A DNA stretch of 64,000 nucleotides from Ammoniphilus resinae (GTDB lineage: Bacteria > Bacillota > Bacilli > Aneurinibacillales > RAOX-1): positions 124,001 through 188,000 of the forward strand of contig NZ_JAGGKT010000006.1 in assembly GCF_017873965.1 (NCBI RefSeq), in the 5' to 3' direction. A program made the position numbers and the translations under genes. Positions 53,916-63,769 of this stretch are shown here, in pieces. The notes under the pieces were generated by a model. That model was not told the origin of the DNA, did no database searches, and saw nothing but the letters and a program-made list of their open reading frames with translations. Position 1 is the first letter of the stretch; each line of letters starts with the position of its first letter.

Positions 53916-55808
53916 ATGAATCGGTTTTTCCGTAATACAGGTTTTTATTTACTAATATTCCTTGTTACCGTAGGGATCGTTAATTTTATTGCGAACCAAG
54001 GAACTGAAACATCAAAAATGCCTTACAATGAGTTTCGGCAAAATCTTGAATCAGGGCAAGTATCAGAGATAATGGTTCGCCCTGACAGCGGAACTTATTA
54101 TATTGAGGGGAAATTGAAGAGCGGAGAGGTGTTTTTCACCAACGGTCCGTTATACAATAACACGGAACTGTTAAAGCAGATCGAAGCTGCCAAGGTGCAG
54201 AAGGAAGTGTATGAAGAGCAAAAAGGGGAATCTGTTTGGCTAACCTTTCTTACCTCCATCATTCCTTTTGTCATTATCTTTATTCTGTTTTTCTTCCTGC
54301 TAAACCAAGCCCAAGGTGGCGGAAGCCGCGTCATGAACTTTGGGAAGAGTAAAGCCAAGCTTTACAATGATGAAAAGAAAAAGGTCACCTTTAACGATGT
54401 GGCCGGAGCAGACGAGGAAAAGGCTGAGCTTGAGGAAGTCGTAGAGTTCCTTAAGGACCCACGGAAATTTGCTCAATTGGGAGCAAGAATTCCCAAGGGT
54501 GTCCTACTTGTTGGTCCTCCCGGAACGGGTAAAACCTTGCTTGCTCGAGCCGTAGCTGGTGAAGCAGGTGTGCCGTTCTTTAGCATCAGTGGTTCTGACT
54601 TCGTGGAAATGTTTGTTGGTGTTGGTGCATCTCGGGTAAGGGACTTATTCGAGAATGCGAAGAAGAATGCACCTTGTATTATATTTATTGATGAGATTGA
54701 TGCGGTAGGTCGTCAGCGTGGCGCCGGATTGGGCGGTGGTCATGACGAACGAGAACAAACACTGAACCAGTTGCTGGTGGAGATGGATGGATTCGGAGCG
54801 AATGAGGGAATTATTATCATTGCTGCGACCAACCGTCCAGACATTCTGGACCCTGCGTTGTTGCGTCCAGGACGTTTTGACCGCCAAATTACTGTGGATC
54901 GACCAGATGTAAAAGGCCGTTTCGCCGTACTGAAAGTTCATGCTCGAAACAAGCCTTTGGCAGAGAATGTGGATTTAGACGTCATCGCCAGAAGAACGCC
55001 TGGTTTTACAGGGGCTGACTTAGAGAACTTGTTGAACGAAGCTGCCTTGTTGTCAGCTCGTAAAGGGAAAAAGAAAATCGAGATGGTTGAAGTAGATGAA
55101 GCGATAGATCGAGTGATTGCTGGACCAGCCAAGAAATCTCGGGTTATCAGCGACGATGAGAAAAGACTGGTAGCCTACCATGAAGCAGGTCATACCATTG
55201 TCGGCTACCATCTAGAACATGCTGATACGGTGCACAAGGTGACGATTATCCCAAGGGGAAGTGCAGGAGGCTACACAGTCATGCTGCCTAAAGAAGATCG
55301 TTATTTTGCTACACGTTCTGAACTTCTTGATAAGATTTCTGGTTTATTGGGTGGTCGTGTGGCCGAGGAGATTGTACTAAACGAAATTAGTACAGGTGCC
55401 CATAACGACTTTGAACGCGCAACCGGCATTGCTCGTCGCATGGTAACGGAATTTGGAATGAGTGACTTGCTTGGACCGATGCAGTTTGGACGTTCTCAAG
55501 GTCAAGTATTCTTAGGTCGCGATTTTGGCCACGAACGTGATTACAGTGAAAATACCTCACAGAGAATTGATGAGGAAATTCAGCGAATTATCCGTGAAGA
55601 ATATAAGCGAACGAAAGACCTTCTTACGAAATATCGTGATCACCTTGAAATTGTTGCGCAAACCTTGCTGACAGTGGAAACACTTGATGCCGAGCAGATT
55701 AAGCAATTGATTGAAAACGGACGCTTGGAGCCGAAACAGATCACAGTGAAAAACGAAGAGGGTGGAGATGTCAAAGTACAGATCCAGCCCAAGAAGGATG
55801 AACAATAG
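53916..55808 (+). CDS. ftsH: ATP-dependent zinc metalloprotease FtsH
   Basis: 630-aa membrane AAA+ protease for quality control of membrane and short-lived proteins. Two membrane helices (about 9-27 and 107-127) flank an external domain. Walker A GPPGTGKT is at 201-208, Walker B IIFIDEID near 255, the second region of homology follows, and the zinc site HEAGH is near 422. GAGAGGAGG precedes the ATG. Confidence 0.97.
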   Translation: MNRFFRNTGFYLLIFLVTVGIVNFIANQGTETSKMPYNEFRQNLESGQVSEIMVRPDSGTYYIEGKLKSGEVFFTNGPLYNNTELLKQIEAAKVQKEVYEEQKGESVWLTFLTSIIPFVIIFILFFFLLNQAQGGGSRVMNFGKSKAKLYNDEKKKVTFNDVAGADEEKAELEEVVEFLKDPRKFAQLGARIPKGVLLVGPPGTGKTLLARAVAGEAGVPFFSISGSDFVEMFVGVGASRVRDLFENAKKNAPCIIFIDEIDAVGRQRGAGLGGGHDEREQTLNQLLVEMDGFGANEGIIIIAATNRPDILDPALLRPGRFDRQITVDRPDVKGRFAVLKVHARNKPLAENVDLDVIARRTPGFTGADLENLLNEAALLSARKGKKKIEMVEVDEAIDRVIAGPAKKSRVISDDEKRLVAYHEAGHTIVGYHLEHADTVHKVTIIPRGSAGGYTVMLPKEDRYFATRSELLDKISGLLGGRVAEEIVLNEISTGAHNDFERATGIARRMVTEFGMSDLLGPMQFGRSQGQVFLGRDFGHERDYSENTSQRIDEEIQRIIREEYKRTKDLLTKYRDHLEIVAQTLLTVETLDAEQIKQLIENGRLEPKQITVKNEEGGDVKVQIQPKKDEQ

Positions 55809-55816
55809 TAATTATG

Positions 55817-55855
55817 AAGACCCATTAGTGTGTATTTTCACTGATGGGTCTTTTC
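55817..55855 (+). terminator. Intrinsic terminator after ftsH
   Basis: AGACCCATTAGTG pairs with CACTGATGGGTCT (one G-U pair) and ends in TTTT. Confidence 0.88.
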
Positions 55856-55942
55856 GTTGTGATTTAGGGGATTTGGGGCCGTTAAAAGGGTATAGAGGGC
55901 TATAGCAATGAGAGGAGACATCTACAGGTAGCGTTTTCATTA

Positions 55943-55971
55943 TTGACAAAAAGAGCGCCTCGGTCTACAAT
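55943..55971 (+). promoter_or_regulatory. Sigma-A promoter of the nad genes
   Basis: TTGACA and TACAAT are 17 nt apart. The leader of about 80 nt contains TCTATT...AATAGAT, an inverted repeat that might be an operator for the niacin repressor, which cannot be confirmed by eye. Confidence 0.78.
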
Positions 55972-56058
55972 TCAGTCATAAAAAATTAGGTCTATTCTGT
56001 GACTGTTAATAGATATTTTTAAAAAATAAAGCAGTTGGGGATTTGAGGAGGGAGATCA

Positions 56059-57009
56059 ATGGAGGCTTTAGCGTTAGCAAAGAAGGCCGAGCGAAATAAG
56101 GAATTGAAGGAGAAAATTCTTCGCCTGAAAAAAGAACGCAACGCCATTATTTTAGCGCATTATTACCAACGTCCAGAAATTCAAGAAATTGCCGATTTTT
56201 TAGGGGATTCTTTTGGACTGGCCCAGAAGGCTAAAACGACCGATGCTGATGTGATTGTTTTTTGTGGGGTTCACTTTATGGGAGAAAGTGCAAAAATTCT
56301 TTCTCCGGATAAAACGGTCTTAATACCGGATGAACGTGCTGGCTGTCCGATGGCAGATATGGTCAATGTGGAAGGTCTGCGTAAACTGAAGGCCCAACAT
56401 CCAAATGCAAAGGTTGTAGCTTACATTAATACCTCTGCGGATGTAAAGGCAGAGACCTATGTGTGCTGTACATCGTCCAATGCCAAAAAGGTTATCGAAA
56501 ACATTGATGCGGAAGAGATAATCTGGGTACCGGATAAAAATTTGGGTCATTATGTATCACAATTTACCGATAAAAAGATGTACATCTGGGAAGGGTACTG
56601 CAATACACATGATCAATTATCCGTGGAAGATGTTACCCGCTTGAAGCAAGAACATCCAAATGCCCAATTTGTAGTACATCCTGAATGCAAACCAGAGGTA
56701 GTTGCGATGGGGGATTATGTTGGAAGCACAACGGGCATCTTAAAATATTGCCGGGAGTCTGAGCACGATGAATTTATCGTCGGAACCGAGGACGGCGTAT
56801 TATATCGTCTTAGTCAAGACAGCCCGAACAAGAAGTTTTATTTTGCTTCCAAGTATTTGGTTTGTCCAAATATGAAGGTAAATAACCTAAAAAAGATTGC
56901 AGAATGCCTAGAAACTATGAAGCCGCAAATCTATGTTCCACCACATGTCGCGGACGCGGCTCGGGAATCCTTGGAGCGGATGTTGCAATTTCAGGCTGAA
57001 ATACAATAA
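56059..57009 (+). CDS. nadA: Quinolinate synthase
   Basis: [4Fe-4S] enzyme that condenses iminoaspartate with dihydroxyacetone phosphate to quinolinate. At 316 aa it is the short form, compared with about 370 aa in B. subtilis. It has ILAHYYQRPEIQEIADFLGD and cysteines in ERAGCPMAD, YVCCTSSN, VHPECKPEV and VCPNMK that include the three cluster ligands. GAGGAGGGAG lies before the ATG. B. subtilis encodes NAD genes elsewhere (nadBCA). Confidence 0.95.
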   Translation: MEALALAKKAERNKELKEKILRLKKERNAIILAHYYQRPEIQEIADFLGDSFGLAQKAKTTDADVIVFCGVHFMGESAKILSPDKTVLIPDERAGCPMADMVNVEGLRKLKAQHPNAKVVAYINTSADVKAETYVCCTSSNAKKVIENIDAEEIIWVPDKNLGHYVSQFTDKKMYIWEGYCNTHDQLSVEDVTRLKQEHPNAQFVVHPECKPEVVAMGDYVGSTTGILKYCRESEHDEFIVGTEDGVLYRLSQDSPNKKFYFASKYLVCPNMKVNNLKKIAECLETMKPQIYVPPHVADAARESLERMLQFQAEIQ

Positions 57010-57045
57010 AGGGAACAATAAATTCTGGTTACTTTTAAGGAAGAA

Positions 57046-57085
57046 GTATAAAATAGTGGTAAATTCACTATTTTATACTTTTTTT
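57046..57085 (+). terminator. Terminator or attenuator between nadA and nadB
   Basis: GTATAAAATAGTG pairs with CACTATTTTATAC, a perfect 13-bp stem with a 7-nt loop, followed by seven T. It lies just 20 nt ahead of the nadB start, so nadB is either attenuated or expressed by read-through. Confidence 0.9.
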
Positions 57086-57105
57086 GCATAGAAGGGGAAA
57101 ATACT

Positions 57106-58719
57106 ATGGTACCTCGCTACCTGATTGATTTTAAGATGCAGGATCTCGAAAAATTAAATACAGAAGTCATCATTATTGGTTCTGGAATTGCCGGTCTGTA
57201 TACAGCACTCAAAACAGCAGAACACTCTGACGTGACCCTCATCTGCAAGGAAGGTTTATTGGAAAGTAATACCCGTTATGCTCAGGGCGGAATTGCTGCG
57301 GTGATTACCGAGAAGGATTCTATCGCCCTCCACCGTCAGGATACGCTAATCGCAGGAGCAGGACTCTGTTCGCATGAAGCTGTGGATGTTTTGGTGAATG
57401 AGGGTCCCGAAGGAGTCTATGAGTTAATACGTTATGGTACGGTATTTGATAAAGAAGGGAACCAGTTGGCTTTGACCAAAGAGGGGGCACATAGTGAACG
57501 AAGGATCCTTCACGCTAATGGAGATTCGACGGGTGCAGAGATTGTCAGGGCTCTTTCCAGGGAGGTAAGAGAAAATCCCCGCATACATATTTTAGAGCAC
57601 CACTTTGCTATAGATTTGGTGACTAAGGATGGGGAATGTCGGGGTGTGATTGTACTAACTCCGCTTGGTAAACGGTTATATATTGACGCCAAGGCAACCG
57701 TTCTTGCAGCTGGGGGTGCAGGCCAATTATATCGTTATACAACGAACCCAGAGGTAGCTACTGGGGATGGGATCGCCATGGCCTATCGAGCTGGAGCTCT
57801 GATAAAGGATGTCGAATTTATACAATTTCATCCCACCTCTTTATGCTACCCTGGAGCGCCGCGGTTCTTGATCTCTGAGGCGGTTCGTGGAGAAGGGGCA
57901 GTCTTGCGCAATATCAACGGTGAGCGGTTTATGGAGAAGTACCATCCTGGGTTAGAACTAGCCCCACGCGATATCGTGGCAAGAGCCATCGTTTCAGAAA
58001 TGGAACAGAATGAATCGACTTTCGTCTATCTAGATATTACGCACGAATCTGAAGACTTAATTAAGCACAGGTTCCCAACCATTTACCAGGTTTGTTTGCA
58101 ATACGGGTTGAATATGGTTACGGATTGGATCCCCGTTGCACCAGCTGCGCACTATATGATGGGTGGAGTTAAAACCGGTTTATGGGGAGAAACCAGTGTT
58201 GCTCGATTGTTCGCTTGTGGAGAGGTTTCCTGTACAGGAGTCCATGGGGCAAACCGCTTGGCCAGCAATTCCCTTTCGGAAGCGATTGTTTTTGGAAAAC
58301 GGATCGCCCAGAGAATCAAACAACTCACACCGATAAAACAGCCTATTGAGTCTCTCTCCTTTTCTATAATGAGAGAGAAAGAAATGAAGGAAGAGGAAAC
58401 CTTGGTAGAGAGATTGAAGCTGCAAAAACTAATGGTGAGGCAGGTTGGTTTAAAGCGGGATAAAATGAGATTAGAAAAAGCCCTGAAAGAACTTGAGAAG
58501 GACAGCAAACATTTTCGGAAACTTCTTAAGGGTCACAAGGAGTTTGAATATTTGAATATGTTAACCTGTGCCATGCTCTCGGCCAAAGCTGCCTTATTGC
58601 GGGAAGAAAGTCGTGGGGGGCACTATCGTGATGATTTTCCGGAACGTGATGATGAAATCTGGCGGAAACATATTCTTCATTCGATTGAGGAAGGGATTAA
58701 AGAGGAGATGTTTGTATGA
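57106..58719 (+). CDS. nadB: L-aspartate oxidase
   Basis: FAD enzyme that oxidizes aspartate to iminoaspartate, 537 aa. The FAD-binding GSGIAGLY near residue 25, TRYAQGGIAAV, FIQFHPTSL, and GEVSCTGVHGANRLASNSL-like catalytic-domain blocks are all present (the last quoted in part: VHGANRLASNSL). GAAGGGGAAA precedes the ATG. It overlaps nadC by four bases (ATGA). Confidence 0.95.
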   Translation: MVPRYLIDFKMQDLEKLNTEVIIIGSGIAGLYTALKTAEHSDVTLICKEGLLESNTRYAQGGIAAVITEKDSIALHRQDTLIAGAGLCSHEAVDVLVNEGPEGVYELIRYGTVFDKEGNQLALTKEGAHSERRILHANGDSTGAEIVRALSREVRENPRIHILEHHFAIDLVTKDGECRGVIVLTPLGKRLYIDAKATVLAAGGAGQLYRYTTNPEVATGDGIAMAYRAGALIKDVEFIQFHPTSLCYPGAPRFLISEAVRGEGAVLRNINGERFMEKYHPGLELAPRDIVARAIVSEMEQNESTFVYLDITHESEDLIKHRFPTIYQVCLQYGLNMVTDWIPVAPAAHYMMGGVKTGLWGETSVARLFACGEVSCTGVHGANRLASNSLSEAIVFGKRIAQRIKQLTPIKQPIESLSFSIMREKEMKEEETLVERLKLQKLMVRQVGLKRDKMRLEKALKELEKDSKHFRKLLKGHKEFEYLNMLTCAMLSAKAALLREESRGGHYRDDFPERDDEIWRKHILHSIEEGIKEEMFV

Positions 58720-59570
58720 TGATGAATAAGAAAATACTGGTTAAGAAAATCGAAGAATGGCTGGAAGAAGACATTGGACAAGGAGATATTTCCGTACTGT
58801 CTACGGTACCTAGGGACGAAAGCGCTACGGGAATCATCTATGCCAAGGATCAAGGGGTTATCGCCGGGTTGGAGGTTGCCCGTCTGGTGTTTGAAACATG
58901 GGATTCAAGCCTTGCGTTTAAATCCACGATGGAGGACGGACAGGCGGTTGACAAAGGGGATGTCATCGCAGAAGTATCAGGCCCTGCCGGATCGATCCTC
59001 ACAGCAGAACGCTTAGCCTTGAACCTGTTGCAGCGTTTATCAGGTATTGCCACGATGACCCATCGATATGTTGAAAGGGCACAACAAGGAAATCCCAAGG
59101 TGAGAATAGTTGATACTCGTAAAACAACTCCCGGAATGAGAATGCTGGAGAAATACGCTGTTCGAATGGGCGGCGGGCATAATCATCGATTCGGCTTATT
59201 CGACGCGGTGATGATCAAGGACAACCATATTAAAGCAGCCGGAGGGATCGGGCAAGCTGTCGAATCAGCTAAACAATACATACCACATACTGTAAAAGTG
59301 GAAGTGGAAGTGGAATCGCTTGAGCAATTAAAAGAAGCAGTGGCAGCTAAGGCAGATATCATTATGCTTGACAACATGGGCCTAGATGAGATGAGGGAAG
59401 CCGTTCAATTAGTAAATGGACAAGCTGTGTTGGAGGCCTCTGGAGGCATCACCCTGGATACAATTGAGGAGATTGCCGCAACTGGTGTAGATATTATTTC
59501 TTCAGGAGCGCTTACCCATTCTGTGAAGGCGCTGGATATTAGCCTTGATTTAAATCAGAGAAAAAGATAA
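58716..59570 (+). CDS. nadC: Nicotinate-nucleotide pyrophosphorylase (carboxylating)
   Basis: Quinolinate phosphoribosyltransferase, 284 aa, third step of the de novo route to NAD. EEDIGQGDIS at the N-terminus, RLALNLLQRLSGIAT, TRKTTPGMR, GGGHNHRFGLFDAVMIKDNH and LEASGGI are family signatures. The ATG at 58716 overlaps nadB with GAGGAG eight bases upstream. The usual downstream gene coaX follows after 17 nt. Confidence 0.96.
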   Translation: MMMNKKILVKKIEEWLEEDIGQGDISVLSTVPRDESATGIIYAKDQGVIAGLEVARLVFETWDSSLAFKSTMEDGQAVDKGDVIAEVSGPAGSILTAERLALNLLQRLSGIATMTHRYVERAQQGNPKVRIVDTRKTTPGMRMLEKYAVRMGGGHNHRFGLFDAVMIKDNHIKAAGGIGQAVESAKQYIPHTVKVEVEVESLEQLKEAVAAKADIIMLDNMGLDEMREAVQLVNGQAVLEASGGITLDTIEEIAATGVDIISSGALTHSVKALDISLDLNQRKR

Positions 59571-59587
59571 GTTGTGGAGGAACTTAA

Positions 59588-60361
59588 ATGATTCTTGTCA
59601 TAGATGTAGGAAACACGAATATTGTCTTCGGTGTGTTTCGGGGGGAAGAGCTAATCCATGATTGGCGGATTGCCACGGATCGTAATAAGACAGATGATGA
59701 ATATGGGATTTTGATAAAATGCTTGTTTCGCGATGCCGGACTTGAAGTGAACATGATTGATGGCGTTATTATGTCATCTGTTGTACCGCCCATTATGTTT
59801 GCGTTAGAGCATATGGTGGAAAAATATTTTCATCAAAAGCCATTGGTCATTGGCCCCGGAACAAAAACAGGCTTAAATATCAAAGCAGAAAACCCCCGTG
59901 AAGTTGGGGCTGACCGCATTGTCAACGCGGTTGCAGCGGTTCATCATTATGGCACTCCTTTAATTGTTGTTGATTTTGGAACGGCAACAACCTTCTGTTA
60001 TATTGATGAAAAAGGAAACTGGGCGGGCGGAGCGATTGCCCCAGGTATCAATATTTCCACAGAGGCATTGTATAACCGGGCGGCCAAGCTGCCGCGAATT
60101 GAAATTGCCAAGCCGCCAACAATCCTCGGTAAGAATACTGTAACAGCGATGCAAGCGGGTGCTTTTTACGGATTTGTCGGGCAGGTCAATGAAATTGTCG
60201 GACGTATGAAGGAGGAGTCCGGTACAGATGCAAAGGTGATCGCCACAGGTGGATTATCTGAGCTATTACAGGAAGAGACCACATCCATTGACAAAATTGA
60301 TTTAATGTTAACCCTGAAGGGATTAAAGCTGATTTATGAGCGTAACAGAAAGGAAAGATAA
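59588..60361 (+). CDS. coaX: Type III pantothenate kinase
   Basis: 257-aa ASKHA-fold kinase for the first step of CoA synthesis. [17 protein letters not shown] with the phosphate-binding Asp6, [28 protein letters not shown] and GGAIAPGI are diagnostic. TGTGGAGG precedes the ATG. In B. subtilis it follows ftsH directly; here nadABC lies between. Confidence 0.95.
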   Translation: MILVIDVGNTNIVFGVFRGEELIHDWRIATDRNKTDDEYGILIKCLFRDAGLEVNMIDGVIMSSVVPPIMFALEHMVEKYFHQKPLVIGPGTKTGLNIKAENPREVGADRIVNAVAAVHHYGTPLIVVDFGTATTFCYIDEKGNWAGGAIAPGINISTEALYNRAAKLPRIEIAKPPTILGKNTVTAMQAGAFYGFVGQVNEIVGRMKEESGTDAKVIATGGLSELLQEETTSIDKIDLMLTLKGLKLIYERNRKER

Positions 60362-60367
60362 ACGTTT

Positions 60368-61255
60368 ATGCAGGAAAACAAGGATTACCTCGTTCGAGGC
60401 ATCTCCCGAAATGGAAAGGTACGTGCGTTAGCCATCCGGTCAACTGGGATTGTCGAAGAATTAAGGAAAAAGAACGATACGTGGCCTGTAGCTAGTGCGG
60501 CCTTAGGCAGATCGGTTTCAGCCGGGGCGATGATGGGAGCTATGCTAAAGGGCAATGAACGGCTCAGCATCCAGATCAAGGGCGGTGGTCCCATCGGAAC
60601 AATTTTTGTGGATGCCAATGCAAAGGGAGAAGTGAGAGGAACCGTTTCCAATCCACATGTTCATTTTCCTCTTAATGAAAAGGGCAAACTGGACGTTGCT
60701 GCTGCAGTCGGAGTAGAGGGTTCATTAGTCGTGACCAAGGATCTTGGATTAAAAGATCCTTATCACGGAAGTGTGGAACTGATTTCAGGAGAGATTGGCG
60801 AGGATTTCACCTATTATTTTGCGAAATCAGAGCAGACCCCTTCCGCTGTCGGTGTTGGCGTGTTGGTGAACCCGGACAACTCAATTAAAGCAGCTGGAGG
60901 ATTTATCATTCAGTTGCTGCCAGGCATTAAAGATGAGGAAATAAATGAAATTGAAAACATGTTGGGACAGATTTCCCCTGTTTCAACCATGATTGACGAA
61001 GGATTATCACCCGAAGAAATTCTCGAACAGGTTTTAGGGAATGACCTGACCATTTTAAAGGAAATGGATATCATTTTTTCTTGTCATTGTTCCGAAGAAC
61101 GAGTAGAAAATGCCTTAATCAGCATGGGCTATGATGAATTAAAAAGCTTGATTGAAGAACAAGGGAAGGCGGATGTGACCTGTCATTTCTGCAACGAAAA
61201 GTATGAATTGGATAAAGAAAGATTAGAAGGCTTGCTCGCTTCCATACAGAAATAA
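60368..61255 (+). CDS. hslO: Redox-regulated chaperone Hsp33
   Basis: 295-aa holdase activated by oxidation of a zinc centre. N-terminal DYLVRGISRNGKVRALAI, and the C-terminal zinc cysteines in SCHCSEE (about 239 and 241) and CHFC (about 272 and 275). Intact, so disulfide switching is expected. It follows coaX by six bases and precedes yacD as in B. subtilis. Confidence 0.95.
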   Translation: MQENKDYLVRGISRNGKVRALAIRSTGIVEELRKKNDTWPVASAALGRSVSAGAMMGAMLKGNERLSIQIKGGGPIGTIFVDANAKGEVRGTVSNPHVHFPLNEKGKLDVAAAVGVEGSLVVTKDLGLKDPYHGSVELISGEIGEDFTYYFAKSEQTPSAVGVGVLVNPDNSIKAAGGFIIQLLPGIKDEEINEIENMLGQISPVSTMIDEGLSPEEILEQVLGNDLTILKEMDIIFSCHCSEERVENALISMGYDELKSLIEEQGKADVTCHFCNEKYELDKERLEGLLASIQK

Positions 61256-61273
61256 ATCGAGAGGAAAACTGCC

Positions 61274-62158
61274 GTGAGGAATGTAAAGGTATTATGGGGA
61301 ATAATCGGCTGTCTCATTTTGTTTATTTTAGTCGGAACATGGAAATATAGCGAATTGGCGGGTACTCGAAAAGTTGCGGTGATTGGCGGCAAAGCCATTT
61401 CGGAAGGCGTTTGGGTCGATCAGCTAAAGGCGCAGTATGGAACATTGGTCCTCAATCAAATGATTGACAGGCAGGTCGTTTCTTTGTATGCAGAACAAAA
61501 CGGCGTGTCTGTCACCGAGGAAGAGTTGGATCTAGAATTAGAAAAATTGCAGAAAGATCGAACAGATCAGTTAGGAATGCTCGATCAATTCATACAGGTT
61601 AGCAAGAAGGATTCACAGGCGCTTAGAGAGGAATTGCGCCACTATTTGTTGTTAGAGAAGATTGCCACACAGGACATTCGCATTGATGACAAAGAGGCTT
61701 ACCAATACTACGAGAAAAATCGGGAAAAGTACAACCAGCCGCCATTGGTACGGATTTCCGCTATATATGTAAACAGCAAGGTGGAGGCGGAGCAGGTTGT
61801 TCAGGAGTTAAAAAAGGGAGCAAACTTTCCAACGCTAGCCAAAGAACGTTCCTCCGATATTTATTCCGCGTCGAGCGGCGGGGATTTAGGGTGGATTTCC
61901 CTGGTGGACGGGGATCTCCCTCCGGAAATATTAGATGAAGCTGCAGCATTAGAAGAGGGCCAAATTAGTTCAACGATCCCTTTGGAAAGAGGATATGCAG
62001 TGATTCAAGCGGTCAAAAAGAAAGAAGCGATCATTCGGACGTATGAGGATGTGAAAGACGAGTTGAAAAGAGAGCTCGCTTTAAATCAGGTAGGACCTTT
62101 GGAAAATGTCCTGCAAACATTGAAGAAGGGACTCGGTGTTCAAGTATTGTATAAATAG
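61274..62158 (+). CDS. yacD: Membrane-anchored parvulin-type peptidyl-prolyl isomerase (YacD)
   Basis: 294-aa protein with one N-terminal membrane helix (about 8-25), a SurA-like region (VIGGKAISEGVWVDQLK, then a Glu-rich helical part) and a parvulin domain near 155-250 (VRISAIYVNSKVEAEQVVQE, SGGDLGWI, IPLERGYAVIQ). No lipobox, so it is anchored by the helix. A GTG start follows GAGAGGAAAA. The position between hslO and cysK is the B. subtilis order. Confidence 0.92.
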   Translation: MRNVKVLWGIIGCLILFILVGTWKYSELAGTRKVAVIGGKAISEGVWVDQLKAQYGTLVLNQMIDRQVVSLYAEQNGVSVTEEELDLELEKLQKDRTDQLGMLDQFIQVSKKDSQALREELRHYLLLEKIATQDIRIDDKEAYQYYEKNREKYNQPPLVRISAIYVNSKVEAEQVVQELKKGANFPTLAKERSSDIYSASSGGDLGWISLVDGDLPPEILDEAAALEEGQISSTIPLERGYAVIQAVKKKEAIIRTYEDVKDELKRELALNQVGPLENVLQTLKKGLGVQVLYK

Positions 62159-62163
62159 TAGAA

Positions 62164-62193
62164 TTGACAGGGAAAGACGTTTAGGAGTATAAT
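62164..62193 (+). promoter_or_regulatory. Sigma-A promoter of cysK
   Basis: TTGACA and TATAAT, both consensus, are 18 nt apart. A small palindrome AATAC-TCG-GTATT (62212-62224) sits just before the ribosome site and may be an operator; the regulator is unknown. Confidence 0.78.
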
Positions 62194-62237
62194 TTCTATA
62201 AAACCTACTATAATACTCGGTATTGGAGGAAGTCGGA

Positions 62238-63170
62238 ATGAAAGTAGCGAATTCTATTCTCGATCTAATTGGAGATACTCCCCTTGTCAAATTGAACCGT
62301 GTTGTGGATGAGGATGCGGCAGATATATACTTGAAGCTCGAATTTTTCAATCCTGGAAGCAGTGTAAAAGACAGAATCGCCATGGCTATGGTTGAAAGTG
62401 CTGAAGCAGAAGGTCTACTGAAGCCAGGGTATACAATCATTGAGCCAACTAGTGGAAACACAGGAATTGGTTTAGCAATGGTAGCAGCAGCAAAAGGGTA
62501 TCAAGCTATTTTAGTTATGCCAGAAACAATGAGTATGGAACGCCGTAACCTACTTCGTGCTTACGGAGCTAAACTCGTGCTGACTCCTGGAGCGGAAGGA
62601 ATGGGTGGAGCGATTCGCAAGGCACAGGAACTTCTAAAGGAAACACCAAATTCCTTTATGCCACAACAATTTGAAAATCAGGCCAATCCGAAAATTCACC
62701 GAGAAACAACAGGGAAAGAACTAGTTGCCCAAGCCAAAGAGATGGGTGGAATCGATGCGTTTGTATCCGGAATCGGAACCGGCGGAACCATCACAGGTGC
62801 GGGAGGAATTCTAAAAGAAAATTTCCCAAACATTCAAATTGTCGCTGTCGAACCAGCAGCATCCGCGGTCCTTTCCGGCGGGAACCCTGGCCCACACAAA
62901 ATCCAAGGGTTAGGAGCTGGCTTTATTCCGGCAACCTTGAATACAGAAGTCTACGATGAGATTATAAAAGTAGAAAATGAGCAGGCCTTCGAAACTTCTC
63001 GCCGTGTTGCCGTAGAAGAAGGGATCCTAGGCGGAATTTCCGCCGGTGCAGCCATCTTTGCTGCACAGCAGGTAGCGAAGAAACTTGGCAAAGGTAAAAA
63101 AGTGGTTGCCATTATCCCGGATAATGGGGAGAGATATTTGAGCACACCTTTGTATCAATTTGAAGAATAG
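62238..63170 (+). CDS. cysK: Cysteine synthase A
   Basis: O-acetylserine (thiol)-lyase, 310 aa, PLP-dependent last step of cysteine synthesis. Lys44 in [10 protein letters not shown] binds PLP; the phosphate-binding and substrate loops are [10 protein letters not shown] near 72 and [10 protein letters not shown] near 180. The ATG at 62238 follows GGAGGAAG; a TTG in front overlaps the site. Confidence 0.96.
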   Translation: MKVANSILDLIGDTPLVKLNRVVDEDAADIYLKLEFFNPGSSVKDRIAMAMVESAEAEGLLKPGYTIIEPTSGNTGIGLAMVAAAKGYQAILVMPETMSMERRNLLRAYGAKLVLTPGAEGMGGAIRKAQELLKETPNSFMPQQFENQANPKIHRETTGKELVAQAKEMGGIDAFVSGIGTGGTITGAGGILKENFPNIQIVAVEPAASAVLSGGNPGPHKIQGLGAGFIPATLNTEVYDEIIKVENEQAFETSRRVAVEEGILGGISAGAAIFAAQQVAKKLGKGKKVVAIIPDNGERYLSTPLYQFEE

Positions 63171-63183
63171 ATCTAGTTTTTGT

Positions 63184-63211
63184 AAAGCCGGATGATGTGT
63201 CCGGCTTTTTT
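63184..63211 (+). terminator. Intrinsic terminator after cysK
   Basis: AAAGCCGGA pairs with TCCGGCTTT, then T residues. Confidence 0.92.
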
Positions 63212-63288
63212 GCTGTCGGAAAATGTTTTCCCCCACTAAACTTTTTTCTTCACGAAATCGACAATATATGTAATAATACACTATGCAT

Positions 63289-63312
63289 AAATATTTCTTA
63301 TACGAAATATTT
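63289..63312 (+). promoter_or_regulatory. Palindromic operator upstream of the MarR gene
   Basis: AAATATTTC-TTATAC-GAAATATTT is a perfect 9-bp inverted repeat with a 6-bp centre, 20 nt before the start codon. AT-rich palindromes of this size are typical MarR autoregulatory sites, but binding is not shown. Confidence 0.6.
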
Positions 63313-63331
63313 TAGGAAAGGGGTCAGGTGA

Positions 63332-63769
63332 TTGGACAATGGATTAAACATGAGGGTCTTACTTAACAGATTGAAGAAATATCTGCAAATATTAGTGACA
63401 AAGGATCTGGAGGAATTCGGTTTAACTGCACCGCAGCTCTTTGTGATTAAACAGATTTATCATGAACCCAAAACGATCGGCCAAATCAGTAAAGCGCTTG
63501 GGTTATCCTACAGTACGGTGTCGGGAATTGTTGATCGATTGGAAAGGGAAAGCTTTGTTAGGCGGATTCGCGATGAGCGAGATCGGCGTGTGGTTTGGAT
63601 CGAAAAAGCCGAAAAGTTGGATGAAATCCAAAACCAGGTCCCATATTTTCAGGATGATTTTTATATTCAACTGTTTGAGGGGATCCCAGAAGACAAGATG
63701 AAGCAGATCAAAGAAAGTCTTCAGCTATTGGTGTCAGAATTAGAGAAGAAGGTAGAGGAGAAGGAATGA
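63332..63769 (+). CDS. MarR family transcriptional regulator
   Basis: 145-aa winged-helix regulator: LTAPQLFVIKQIYHEPKTIG, then the recognition helix LGLSYSTVSGIVDRLERESFV and the wing RIRDERDRRVV with the conserved DxR. A TTG start, eight bases after AAAGGGG, is the likeliest; an ATG at 63350 would trim six residues. It overlaps the next gene (ATGA), which codes for an efflux membrane-fusion protein, so it probably represses that operon and itself. Confidence 0.9.
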   Translation: MDNGLNMRVLLNRLKKYLQILVTKDLEEFGLTAPQLFVIKQIYHEPKTIGQISKALGLSYSTVSGIVDRLERESFVRRIRDERDRRVVWIEKAEKLDEIQNQVPYFQDDFYIQLFEGIPEDKMKQIKESLQLLVSELEKKVEEKE

